Shown piece after piece: positions 8,802 to 17,429 of a stretch of DNA of 64,000 bases; position 1 is the stretch's first letter; every line of letters begins with the position of its first letter. Below the pieces are notes generated by a model that worked only from the letters and a program-made list of their open reading frames with translations, was not told where the DNA came from and made no database searches. Where the stretch lies: NCBI GenBank assembly GCA_947495975.1, contig CANMBE010000002.1, forward strand, positions 25,192 to 89,191, in the 5' to 3' direction. This DNA is from Ignavibacteria bacterium. GTDB lineage: Bacteria; Bacteroidota; Ignavibacteria; Kapaibacteriales; Kapaibacteriaceae. The position numbers and the translations under genes were made by a program.

Positions 8802-9883
8802 CCAAGCGTGTATTTGCGCCAGGCCCAGTTCCGGTGCCTCCAGACGTGATGGAGGCATGTGCACGGCCTGTTCTACACCATCGGAGTTCAGAATTCAAAG
8901 AGCTCTCGCAACATATTTGGAAAAACCTTCAAACAGTTTTCTGTACAATCAATCCAGTCCTCGTACTTGCGGGGAGTGGAATGTCTGGAATAGAGGCATG
9001 TATTGCCTCCACTGTAGCACCGGGCGACAAGGTCTTGGTAATCCGTCACGGACGGTTTGGCGAGCGACTTGCCGAGATCAATAGACGTTATGGAGCAACA
9101 GTCATCGAACTCAGTGTTGAATGGGGTGAAACAGTTTCGATTGAGTTGATTGAAAATTGCCTGCGAGAAGAAGCCAACATCTCTACTGTTTGGCTCGTGC
9201 ACAGCGAAACCTCAACTGGTGTTGCCTTGGATCTGGAATCTGTTTCAGCAGTGGTCCATCGGTATGCACCAGACGCTCTACTGATGGTTGATGCCGTTCT
9301 CAGCATTGCGATACAAGAAGTTCAGACAGACCGTTGGAAGCTCGATGCCGTTGTCACAGGAATTCAAAAGGGGCTTATGTGTCCGCCTGGGCTTGCATGC
9401 CTATCCATCAGTGATCGGTTCATTGACCGGTTGAAGTATCGAGAGTCTCGTTCGTATACATTAGACCTCAAAGTTGTTTTGAAAGACCATCAGTGCGGTC
9501 TCTTTACCTGGACGCCTCCGGTGTCATTGATTGCAGGACTTCATGTTGCGCTAACGAATATTTGTCGTCGTGGATTACCAGAAGTTTGGGCACATCACAC
9601 AGAACTGTCGGATTCCGTTCGGCAAAATGTAGAACTTCGCGGGATGGCGCTGTTTGGAACGTCAAACGCAAAGGGCGTAGTTGTGCTCGAGCACCCACAA
9701 TCTTCCGATATCATTCGCCAACTTGACCGTGTCCATAATATGATCGTAATCGGTGGTCAGGACCAACTTGATAATCGTGTTATTCGTATTGGCACGTGTG
9801 GGTCGTATACAATTGAAATGATGAATGAACTTTTTGATGCGATCGATAACGTGCTTTCTCTACCCATGAAGCCCCTTCCATGA
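8798..9883 (+). CDS. Class V aminotransferase (alanine-glyoxylate / serine-pyruvate type)
   Basis: A 361-residue PLP enzyme of fold type I, class V. The opening FAPGPVPVPPDVMEA and HHRSSEF match alanine-glyoxylate, serine-glyoxylate and phosphoserine aminotransferase relatives. The PLP lysine is K191 in GIQKGLMCPPG, the usual SxQKxLxxPPG motif. GSGMSGIEA and HSETSTG are cofactor-contact segments. The class V type (small amino acid to glyoxylate or pyruvate) is well supported; the exact substrate is not. It is linked to its neighbours by ATGA overlaps on both sides. Confidence 0.87.
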   Translation: MTKRVFAPGPVPVPPDVMEACARPVLHHRSSEFKELSQHIWKNLQTVFCTINPVLVLAGSGMSGIEACIASTVAPGDKVLVIRHGRFGERLAEINRRYGATVIELSVEWGETVSIELIENCLREEANISTVWLVHSETSTGVALDLESVSAVVHRYAPDALLMVDAVLSIAIQEVQTDRWKLDAVVTGIQKGLMCPPGLACLSISDRFIDRLKYRESRSYTLDLKVVLKDHQCGLFTWTPPVSLIAGLHVALTNICRRGLPEVWAHHTELSDSVRQNVELRGMALFGTSNAKGVVVLEHPQSSDIIRQLDRVHNMIVIGGQDQLDNRVIRIGTCGSYTIEMMNELFDAIDNVLSLPMKPLP

Positions 9884-11127
9884 AAACAGTTGTGATTGCC
9901 AGTAGCAATTCGCATAAAGTTGAAGAACTTATGCAGTTGTTTAGCGAACAGGGACTTGACTTTGATTGCATTGCGATGACCGACGTTGTTGGCCCCATTG
10001 TGATTGAAGAAACTGGGGTAACATTTGAAGAGAATGCTTACATAAAGGCATTGGCTGTTCATCAGCTTACGGGGCATCCTGTTGTTGCTGATGATAGCGG
10101 TCTTGAAGTTGATGTACTCAACGGTGAGCCAGGCGTGCTCTCGGCGCGATACTCTGGTCTTGGAGCAACAGACACAACCAACCGTGCCGCTCTTGCGAAT
10201 GCGCTTGATGCACAGGGCGTAACGGACTCCCCTGCCCGGTTTAGATGCGTCTTATGCTATATGGATGAATTTCGCACTGTTTTTGGCGTGGGAACAAGCG
10301 AAGGAATTGTTTACCGAGATGGGCGAGGAAGTAGTGGCTTTGGATATGATTCGCTGTTTGTTCCGCATGGCGAGTCTCGAACATATGCCGAACTCAGGCA
10401 ATCAGAGAAGATGGCTATAAGTCATCGGGGTGCAGCAGTTGCTGATCTCTCTGCTCACCTGAGTGCATTCAAGAGTGAAGCTCATCATTTTACAACAAGC
10501 GATCCTCTTCCCACGACGGATGCATTAATAATGGCTTCTGTTTGTGCTGCAATAGGCAACGATGCTCAACTACGTTCAACTATTCAGCACTTTGTGAGAG
10601 ATATCGATGATGCAGTATTGCTTCACGAAGTCATACTTCAGACGTATCTCTTCGCAGGATTCCCTGTTGCCATCGAAGCACTTACCATTGCCGATGAAGA
10701 GTGTCGAAGTATTCTCGGTGATCTGCAGTGGAGCAATGCAGAGAGCTATGATGTTAAAGATTATACGGCAAGGGGCGAAGCACTCTGCAAACGTGTCTAT
10801 GGAAGCGTTTATGATCGTATGATGACCAGACTTCAATCGATCACTCCAGAGCTACGTTCATGGATGATCATTGAGGGATATGGCAAAACGTTAAGCAGAC
10901 CCGTGCTCGACATCGTCACTCGCGAGCTCTGTATCGTTGGCGTGCTTGCTGCCTTAGAACATCACAATCAGCTACGATCACACGTGAGAGGTGCGTTGCT
11001 TGTTGGAGCAACAGCCAACCAACTTCGTTCATGTGCCGATGTTGTCTTTGAGCTGTGTGGCAAGAGACAGGGAAATGAAATTCTACGGCTTGTCCTTCAG
11101 CAGGAAACTTCGGTACTTGGCCACTGA
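9880..11127 (+). CDS. RdgB/HAM1 XTP/dITP pyrophosphatase fused to a CMD-like domain
   Basis: A 415-residue two-part protein. Residues 1-200 form a complete non-canonical purine NTP pyrophosphatase: ASSNSHKVEEL, the metal-binding DDSGLEV, GFGYDSLFVP and SHRGAA. It should hydrolyse dITP/XTP to monophosphates and cleanse the nucleotide pool. After a short linker, residues from about 215 to the end resemble two repeats of the carboxymuconolactone decarboxylase/AhpD fold: VILQTYLFAGFPVAIEAL in the first, ELCIVGVLAALE and HVRGALLVGATANQL in the second. The frame is continuous with no sign of an internal start or stop. Free-standing RdgB is about 200 residues, so this is a real fusion or an annotation-scale oddity. 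What the CMD part does is unknown. The last 45 bases overlap the convergent lipoprotein gene. Confidence 0.88.
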   Translation: MKTVVIASSNSHKVEELMQLFSEQGLDFDCIAMTDVVGPIVIEETGVTFEENAYIKALAVHQLTGHPVVADDSGLEVDVLNGEPGVLSARYSGLGATDTTNRAALANALDAQGVTDSPARFRCVLCYMDEFRTVFGVGTSEGIVYRDGRGSSGFGYDSLFVPHGESRTYAELRQSEKMAISHRGAAVADLSAHLSAFKSEAHHFTTSDPLPTTDALIMASVCAAIGNDAQLRSTIQHFVRDIDDAVLLHEVILQTYLFAGFPVAIEALTIADEECRSILGDLQWSNAESYDVKDYTARGEALCKRVYGSVYDRMMTRLQSITPELRSWMIIEGYGKTLSRPVLDIVTRELCIVGVLAALEHHNQLRSHVRGALLVGATANQLRSCADVVFELCGKRQGNEILRLVLQQETSVLGH

Positions 11128-11964
11128 CGCAGAGCCCCAAACACCAAGCCCACCTTTTACATTACTTAGGCGATAGTCATATTGATTTCGCCGACCAAAG
11201 CCAACAAGTCGGAACCAATCAAGAAACGCTTTATCGGGCGCATATGCGCGAATTTCGTGTAGGCCAAACCACTTAAACCCATTCCAAACTACGGGCGTGC
11301 TGGGTTGCAAGGCGAATCCATACCGTGTACGCTCACTAGAAATTAATGTGCCGTCGTCAAACAGGTCCACCTCTCTTAATCGGCGATTGGTATCTGTTGT
11401 CTGAGGATTGAGATAGGAACCATAGGCAACTGTGTCGAGACATTCAATCGACAATATATATTGAGTTACACCTGGAACGGCCTGCCAATAAATATCGAGC
11501 GAATCATATCGAAACAATTCATTGTCTTTACCAGGGTAACGAAAGGTGTCTCGTGGAGCTCGCACCCAATTAAACAATGGCGGTGTTTTCGATGAAGCAG
11601 TTAACGTAAATCCTAATGCCCTGACGTCTGCGTTGTATGTAACACCAGACAAAACACGATACGATGTATCCTTGGCGCGGTACGTTCCACCGAGAGAATC
11701 AGGTGTGAATTCCATAGGTATATCTGTGCCGTCAGCAGTAACAACAAACAATGCATCACGAATGGACGCCTCCGGGATCGAGAACGTATCCGTTACGGGT
11801 AGAGTACGATAGACTCGAATGTTGTTAAGGGGCTCACCAACAAGCAGAAAGCCTTCAAGCACTACTTCAAGTGTATAATCAGTAGGAACTGGATCTTCAC
11901 AGCTTGTTAGCAGCAACGAAACGCACGCAAGAATCACAATACTCATGGAGGATATATTCTTCAT
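11083..11964 (-). CDS. DUF4249-type outer-membrane lipoprotein
   Basis: A 293-residue lipoprotein. The signal peptide ends in a lipobox, LLTSC, with lipidated Cys22. The sequence then opens with an EVVLEGFLLVGEPLNNIRVYR strand region typical of DUF4249, a Bacteroidota family usually encoded beside a TonB-dependent receptor. It starts within the stop of that receptor gene (ATGA on the minus strand), so the pair is surely co-expressed. The likely role is as a surface or periplasmic accessory to the receptor, with unknown ligand. The 3' end runs 45 bases into the convergent pyrophosphatase-fusion gene. Confidence 0.8.
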   Translation of the reverse strand: MKNISSMSIVILACVSLLLTSCEDPVPTDYTLEVVLEGFLLVGEPLNNIRVYRTLPVTDTFSIPEASIRDALFVVTADGTDIPMEFTPDSLGGTYRAKDTSYRVLSGVTYNADVRALGFTLTASSKTPPLFNWVRAPRDTFRYPGKDNELFRYDSLDIYWQAVPGVTQYILSIECLDTVAYGSYLNPQTTDTNRRLREVDLFDDGTLISSERTRYGFALQPSTPVVWNGFKWFGLHEIRAYAPDKAFLDWFRLVGFGRRNQYDYRLSNVKGGLGVWGSASVAKYRSFLLKDKP

Positions 11965-14246
11965 CAGAATTTCAATTCAAATGAAATTGTGGGAAGAATC
12001 GGCAGGAGCCGTACATCAGTAACTGCTGGGATTGATGCTGTTGTATCATAGAATCGGAACCATATATCCCGGCGCGAATACACATTGAAAACGTCTAAGA
12101 AGATGCGAAATGGCAGGTCAAAGAGAGTTGTGTTGTAGTTCACGTTCAGATTCAACTGATGTGAGTTTGGAAGACGCAGTCCCCATCGCTGAGACGGGTT
12201 GACCATAACAACTCCACCGTCCCACCCTGGCATTCTACCGCCCATGGATGACGAAGCACCAGTGTAGGATTGACCAGACTGGAACATGAACGACGCTCCA
12301 AACTCCCAATGATCATTGAGCTTGTAAAGACCAGTAATTTTTAGGTCGTGCCTTCGATCGAACTTTGGACGAAATGTGTTGCCAAGGTTGACACTATCAA
12401 ATCGCGAGTACACAAAGCCAAGCGCGTAGCCAATCCAGCCAGTGAACTTACCCATCTTCTTCTGTAGGAAGAACTCAGCGCCATACGCCTGTCCAGCTCC
12501 AATATAGAAGACATCGGTAACATTGCGAGCTCGCGAATTATTCTGCCTGAGTTCATTGATGTTGTGTAGGGTCTTGTAATAAAGGTCAACGTTAAAGTCA
12601 AAACCTTCAAATGGCTGCGTTTCAACCGCCAAGATATAGTGATCTGCACGACCAGGAGGAACTGTATTGTCTGTAGGAAGCCATGTGTCAAAAAACGAAA
12701 AATCAGGTGCAGAAGCAAGCCGCAGATACTGATGATAGATACCCCATGCTGCCTTTACAGCAACGCCATCCGTTAGCTGATAACGAAGCGCAATACGTGG
12801 GTCAATGAGCATCTTTTGACTTGTTGACCAATAGCTAGCACGAAGACCACTTTGCACAGAGAAAGCGTCACTTACATTCCACGTGTTTTGAGCGTATACC
12901 GCATGAATGTTATCCCAGATATCAAGCAAGAAAATCGATGATTGACCTGATGATGATCCATCCGTACGCCCAGAGGTATTCTGCTCATATGTGAAGTTGT
13001 ACAACGTACCTTCATATCCAAACTTGAACGTTTGATCCTCATCGGCAAACCACTCAAACTCAGCTTTCAACGAATAATCTGTGATACTGTTATCGATTGC
13101 AAACTGAAAGCCCGCATTGTTTCCTGCGAATCCATTGTCATATCTACTTGCGCTGAAAGTGGCAACAGAGAAGAGGTCAGATGCATAAATGTGTGACCAC
13201 CGAGCGGAGGTTGCCCTATTTCCAATACCTACATTGAATAAAAGTCCGGGCTGCGAAAAATTGAGATTGTCTCTTGTTAGAAATCCACTGACTGACACCT
13301 TGTCATCATCAGACAAATCTTGTGTGAGTTTCGCATTCACATCATAAAAATTAAATGATGGAAAGGGGCTCTTTGGATCTTGAGGAAGTAATCCAAGGAG
13401 AAGGTCGAGATATGTTGCTCTTGCACCTATGAACCAGGAACCACTGCCGAGTGGACCTTGCAACGATGCCCTCGATGAGATCAGACCAATTCCTACAAGA
13501 CCCTCTACGTGATCGCGGTTGCCATCTTTTTGTGTGATGTTTAGCACCGCTGACATTCTTCCACCATATTCCGCTGGGAAGCCACCCTTGATGAGATCAA
13601 CTCCCTTGATAGCATCATTATTAAAGGCAGAAATAAAACCAAACAAGTGCGTTGGGTTGTAAACAGTCATTCCATCTAACAACACAAGATTTTGATCTGG
13701 TGATCCGCCTCTAATGAAGAGACCAGAAGATATTTGCGAGGAGGACAATACACCTGGAAGCATCAGAAGTGCTCTAAAGATATCGGCCTCTCCACCAATG
13801 CGGATTTGAGAGAGTTGCTCAATAGGAATATTTACCTGTGAGATTGATATCTGACGCTTGTCTTCTAATCTATCGGCCGTAACAGTAATCTCATTACCAG
13901 AGGTCTTTGATTGCTTCATTTGTATGCGAAGCTTTAGAGGAACTCCATTTTCCAGAACCACCTTGGTCTCTGACTTCACATACCCGATATAGCTCACAAC
14001 GATGATTTGGTCACCAGACGGAATCTTCCCTATTGAGAAGTACCCAGATTTGTTCGTATAGGCGCCAAGCTTTGTACCCTTGACTGTTATGGTAGCGCCA
14101 ATGAGTGTTTCTTTGGTGATCTCGTCCACAGCAAAGCCACTGACAGCGTTTGTCCCTTCCGTGGTATATCCTGCGGAACGGATGGGGGCTGCCAGGCTGA
14201 AAAGCGCAACGAGAGCGACTGATATGCGGCGTATTGGTATTAACAT
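11964..14246 (-). CDS. TonB-dependent receptor with carboxypeptidase-like N-terminal domain
   Basis: About 760 residues. A signal peptide (MLIPIRRISVALVALFSLAA) is followed by a carboxypeptidase-regulatory-like beta-sandwich (VSGFAVDEITKETLIGATI to about residue 100), and then a plug domain with LFIRGGSPDQNLVLLDGM and GGFPAEYGGRMSAVLN. A long beta-barrel ends in aromatic phenylalanine (ISFELKF), the outer-membrane insertion signal. It should import a ligand across the outer membrane using TonB energy; with DUF4249 downstream the ligand is unknown. The ATG at 14246 is chosen over 14297 because it puts the signal peptide at the N-terminus. Confidence 0.9.
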   Translation of the reverse strand: MLIPIRRISVALVALFSLAAPIRSAGYTTEGTNAVSGFAVDEITKETLIGATITVKGTKLGAYTNKSGYFSIGKIPSGDQIIVVSYIGYVKSETKVVLENGVPLKLRIQMKQSKTSGNEITVTADRLEDKRQISISQVNIPIEQLSQIRIGGEADIFRALLMLPGVLSSSQISSGLFIRGGSPDQNLVLLDGMTVYNPTHLFGFISAFNNDAIKGVDLIKGGFPAEYGGRMSAVLNITQKDGNRDHVEGLVGIGLISSRASLQGPLGSGSWFIGARATYLDLLLGLLPQDPKSPFPSFNFYDVNAKLTQDLSDDDKVSVSGFLTRDNLNFSQPGLLFNVGIGNRATSARWSHIYASDLFSVATFSASRYDNGFAGNNAGFQFAIDNSITDYSLKAEFEWFADEDQTFKFGYEGTLYNFTYEQNTSGRTDGSSSGQSSIFLLDIWDNIHAVYAQNTWNVSDAFSVQSGLRASYWSTSQKMLIDPRIALRYQLTDGVAVKAAWGIYHQYLRLASAPDFSFFDTWLPTDNTVPPGRADHYILAVETQPFEGFDFNVDLYYKTLHNINELRQNNSRARNVTDVFYIGAGQAYGAEFFLQKKMGKFTGWIGYALGFVYSRFDSVNLGNTFRPKFDRRHDLKITGLYKLNDHWEFGASFMFQSGQSYTGASSSMGGRMPGWDGGVVMVNPSQRWGLRLPNSHQLNLNVNYNTTLFDLPFRIFLDVFNVYSRRDIWFRFYDTTASIPAVTDVRLLPILPTISFELKF

Positions 14247-14358
14247 GTAGTTCTTGGGTGCGGTTAACGGATACAATCCTTCTTTGTTGTAATTCATATA
14301 ATCGAATCAAATTCGGAGCGAACGTATACCATTGAATCGGTGTTGAGCTATTGATGAC

Positions 14359-14366
14359 TAATTTTG
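14359..14366 (+). promoter_or_regulatory. Possible -7 box (TAATTTTG) upstream of ferredoxin
   Basis: TAATTTTG matches the Bacteroidota TAnnTTTG element and lies 46 bases before the ferredoxin ATG in the 166-base divergent gap. No TTG is present at the usual 19-21 base distance upstream (the nearest are 13 and 24 away), so this is only a candidate. Confidence 0.35.
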
Positions 14367-14412
14367 TGGGTATCCGAGAAATAAACAAAGCAACAAGAGC
14401 GTCGATAAGAAC

Positions 14413-14760
14413 ATGGCTATATATATCACGAGTGACTGCATTAACTGCGGAGCATGCGAACCTGAATGTCCCAACACTGCGATTTACGATGCAGGTGCCG
14501 AATGGGAACTTGCAGGATCGAAATATTTTGATAGCACTTCCCCTGGTAATTTTAAGGGCGAGTTTTTTTCTCCTGAATTTTACTTTATTGTTCCTGATAA
14601 ATGCACGGAGTGCAAGGGCTTTCATGATGAGCCGCAGTGTGCCGCTGTATGTCCAGTTGATTGCTGTCTCCCCGATCCACACAATGTTGAAAATGAAGAG
14701 CAGCTTTTGAAGAAGAAGGACTACCTCGACGGAATCGATCAGTTGCGCCTGCGAGCATAA
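14413..14760 (+). CDS. 2[4Fe-4S] ferredoxin
   Basis: A 115-residue electron carrier. Cluster one uses [12 protein letters not shown] and cluster two uses CTEC then, after a nine-residue insertion, CAAVCP. The long loop between the first two pairs of the second cluster, the insertion between clusters and the charged C-terminal tail match the ferredoxins of Chlorobi and Allochromatium type (YfhL-like). These low-potential proteins serve cytoplasmic redox enzymes; the partner is not shown. It is followed four bases later by the amidohydrolase. Confidence 0.93.
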   Translation: MAIYITSDCINCGACEPECPNTAIYDAGAEWELAGSKYFDSTSPGNFKGEFFSPEFYFIVPDKCTECKGFHDEPQCAAVCPVDCCLPDPHNVENEEQLLKKKDYLDGIDQLRLRA

Positions 14761-14764
14761 CTGC

Positions 14765-16234
14765 ATGTTCGCCGAACTTCATGTTGAGCGCGGACGATTG
14801 CGAGCTATTCTGCCGTGCACAACGGGAACGATTGTACGAACGGAAACCGACTCATTCGACTATCCTGGCTGTCACGTCTTGCCTGGCTTCGTAGACAACC
14901 ATGCACACATCGTAGGTCTTGGTGAACGTCTTTCACTTGTTTCGTTACACGAATCAAGAAGTGAAGATGAGTGCGTTCAATTGCTTGTAAAAGCTGGCGC
15001 TGCCCCCAACGGATGGGTTCGTGCAATGGGATGGAACCAAGAGCATTGGCCTCAGGGTCGCTGGCCAACACGAGAGTTACTTGACCGAGCTTATCCAGAC
15101 ACTCCCGTTGCTGCCTCTCGCGTAGATGGTCATGCCATGTGGGTGAACTCTGCGGCGCTGAAGGTATCTGGCATTGAGCCTACCAACCACACAGGAATAC
15201 TCCTCGACGATGAGATGCTCCCTATTTGGTTGAGCATTCCTCCACGCTCTGCAGATGAAATACGTTCAATGATCGTAGCGGCCACCTCGTTGTGTTCGAG
15301 GATGGGCATCACAGAAATCCACGACATGGATGTTGCCAACGTGTGGCATGAACCGTTTCGATTGTTAGCTGAGCAAGGGGCTCTTCCGGTTCGTGTACAA
15401 TCATTTGTGAGAGCTCAGCAAGATGAATGGCGTGCTGCTGGACTCCTTCCTGCAGTGGGTGAGTTTGTGCGATTAGCAGGAGTGAAATATTACGCAGACG
15501 GGGCGCTGGGCTCACGTGGAGCAAAATTGTTAGCCCCCTACTCAGATGACTCAACTACAGATGGCATTCAGCTTTTATCTGTTGACGAGATGACTCAGAA
15601 GGCGCGTGATGCAATTGACATGGGGTGGCCGAGCATTGCGATTCATGCAATTGGTGACGCAGCTGTTCGCAATGTCCTCGATACGTATGCAAACGTTCGA
15701 TCGTGGAGCGACGGCAAGGATATGATACTTCGTCTGGAGCATGCGCAACACGTGCACCCAGATGATGTGGTACGAATGGCCGAACTCAACGTATTTGCCT
15801 GTGTGCAACCTTCGCATTGTATGAGCGATGCTCGGATGGCTGAACAACGTCTCGGTCCGAGCAGGCTCTCATGGGCGTATCGTTGGCGCAGTTTACTTGA
15901 TGCAGGTGTATGCATTGGTGCTGGGTCTGACTTCCCTATTGAGTCGCCTAACGTACTTGATGGTATCACTGCATTTGTAGAGAGAATTCCCAACGATGAT
16001 ACGAATGCATGGCAAGGTCAAGAGCGCATAACGGTAGCAGAGGCCGTGGCAGCATACACATCAGGTGCGCACGCAACCTCAGGCATGGAGTATCGCAGAG
16101 GGCAAATAGAGGTTGGGTTTGATGCTGATCTTGTGATTCTTGATAGAGACATTGAGAACGTTTCACCGAGCGACATTTCATCAGCAAGGGTGATGGCTAC
16201 ATTTGTTGCTGGCAAACGCAGGTATTATTCATGA
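14765..16234 (+). CDS. Amidohydrolase family protein (YtcJ/amidohydro_3 type)
   Basis: A 489-residue metal-dependent hydrolase. PGFVDNHAHIVGLG gives the HxH metal motif (H46, H48). GWNQEHWPQGRWPTRELLD is typical of the YtcJ-like subgroup. Later come the metal-ligand histidines in AIGDAAV and LEHAQHV, then GSDFPIESPN with the catalytic aspartate, and a C-terminal strand (GFDADLVILD) that closes the composite beta-sandwich. Members hydrolyse amides, imides or cyclic compounds; the substrate is unknown. No signal peptide is seen, so it is cytoplasmic. It overlaps the next gene by ATGA. Confidence 0.9.
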   Translation: MFAELHVERGRLRAILPCTTGTIVRTETDSFDYPGCHVLPGFVDNHAHIVGLGERLSLVSLHESRSEDECVQLLVKAGAAPNGWVRAMGWNQEHWPQGRWPTRELLDRAYPDTPVAASRVDGHAMWVNSAALKVSGIEPTNHTGILLDDEMLPIWLSIPPRSADEIRSMIVAATSLCSRMGITEIHDMDVANVWHEPFRLLAEQGALPVRVQSFVRAQQDEWRAAGLLPAVGEFVRLAGVKYYADGALGSRGAKLLAPYSDDSTTDGIQLLSVDEMTQKARDAIDMGWPSIAIHAIGDAAVRNVLDTYANVRSWSDGKDMILRLEHAQHVHPDDVVRMAELNVFACVQPSHCMSDARMAEQRLGPSRLSWAYRWRSLLDAGVCIGAGSDFPIESPNVLDGITAFVERIPNDDTNAWQGQERITVAEAVAAYTSGAHATSGMEYRRGQIEVGFDADLVILDRDIENVSPSDISSARVMATFVAGKRRYYS

Positions 16235-17418
16235 GACCAGATCTTCAGCGCTTATTTATCGACAAAGTTACCAACGAATCGTATGCAGATTTTAAGAACG
16301 AGCTCAACGAATCATTAGGTGTAGAAATCGCTTTTCGCGTTTGTGAAATGCCAATCTTTGTTTCGCATGACTTCCGAAAGGTACTCGAGAAGTCAGCCAT
16401 TGAGATTATTCAACTGTGTGTTCGCCCCGAATACCTTGCTCGAACGAACTCTACGTTAACATCAGAAACCAGCGCGCGCAATGAAAATGATCGTCCGTTA
16501 TTCTCTGTGGTTGACTTTGCTGTCTGCACCGACGAAGGTGGGAATTGGCAGCCAAAGCTGATTGAACTGCAAGGCTTCCCTTCTCTCTTGGGCTATCAAT
16601 ATTTGTATGCATCTCGCCTGCGGGAGACCTATGGGCTGCTTGATACAACCCCATTCCTCCATGAGCTTGATCCCGATTCGTACCTGCGCATACTCCGCAC
16701 GAGCATATTTGCTGAGTATGACCCATCCGAAGTAGCGTTAGTTGAGGTAGATCCGCTCACTCAAAAGACACGTCCCGACTTTATAGCGCTGGAGCAATTG
16801 ATCGGACTTCAAACGATAAACATCCGAGACATTATAAAGATTGGCAAGGGGCTCTTCTTCCACGATTCTGATGGCAATCAACATCAGTTAAAACGAATCT
16901 TCAATCGTGCAATCGTTGATGAACTCCACGACATGAACGTGCATCTGAATTTTTCATGGTCAGACGATCTCGATGTTGAGTGGGCTGGACATCCCAATTG
17001 GTATTTTAGAATCAGCAAGTTTGCGCTTCCATTCCTAAACCACCCTGCAGCTCCCAAGACATCATTTCTCAATGAGCTTCAACGCATTCCCCATGATCTT
17101 CATCGATACGTTCTCAAGCCACTGTACTCATTTGCAGGCAAAGGCGTCAACGTCAATCCTACTATAGATGACATCGAAGCAATTCCAACTGATCAACGAG
17201 ACGGTTGGGTATTACAAGAGAAAGTGGTGTATGCAGAATGTATCGAAACCCCGTACGGAATGAACAAGGTTGAGATACGAGTTATGCTTATCTGGCCAGA
17301 TGGCATCAACGAGCCAATTCCGGTAATGACATTGGCTCGCACCGGTCGTGGACAACTTATGGGTGCACAATACAACGTAGAACCCTGGACAGGTAGCACG
17401 GGATGTCTATTCGTGTAA
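16231..17418 (+). CDS. ATP-grasp-like protein of unknown function
   Basis: A 395-residue cytoplasmic protein. The C-terminal half contains RYVLKPLYSFAGKGVNV, which looks like the ATP-grasp lysine and glycine-rich loop, then GWVLQEKV, and later KVEIRVMLIW, like metal-binding strands of that fold. The N-terminal half has a conserved-looking stretch, PKLIELQGFPSLLGYQ. ATP-grasp enzymes ligate carboxylates to amines or thiols, but no substrate can be given. The order of elements may be permuted. Overlap with the amidohydrolase (ATGA) suggests a shared pathway of bond making and breaking (inference). Confidence 0.65.
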   Translation: MRPDLQRLFIDKVTNESYADFKNELNESLGVEIAFRVCEMPIFVSHDFRKVLEKSAIEIIQLCVRPEYLARTNSTLTSETSARNENDRPLFSVVDFAVCTDEGGNWQPKLIELQGFPSLLGYQYLYASRLRETYGLLDTTPFLHELDPDSYLRILRTSIFAEYDPSEVALVEVDPLTQKTRPDFIALEQLIGLQTINIRDIIKIGKGLFFHDSDGNQHQLKRIFNRAIVDELHDMNVHLNFSWSDDLDVEWAGHPNWYFRISKFALPFLNHPAAPKTSFLNELQRIPHDLHRYVLKPLYSFAGKGVNVNPTIDDIEAIPTDQRDGWVLQEKVVYAECIETPYGMNKVEIRVMLIWPDGINEPIPVMTLARTGRGQLMGAQYNVEPWTGSTGCLFV

Positions 17419-17429
17419 TGGACAACGTG

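Noticed and set aside
14011..14766. 251-residue minus-strand frame
   Set aside because: Spans the TonB receptor in another frame and the antisense of ferredoxin, whose cluster motifs are clear.
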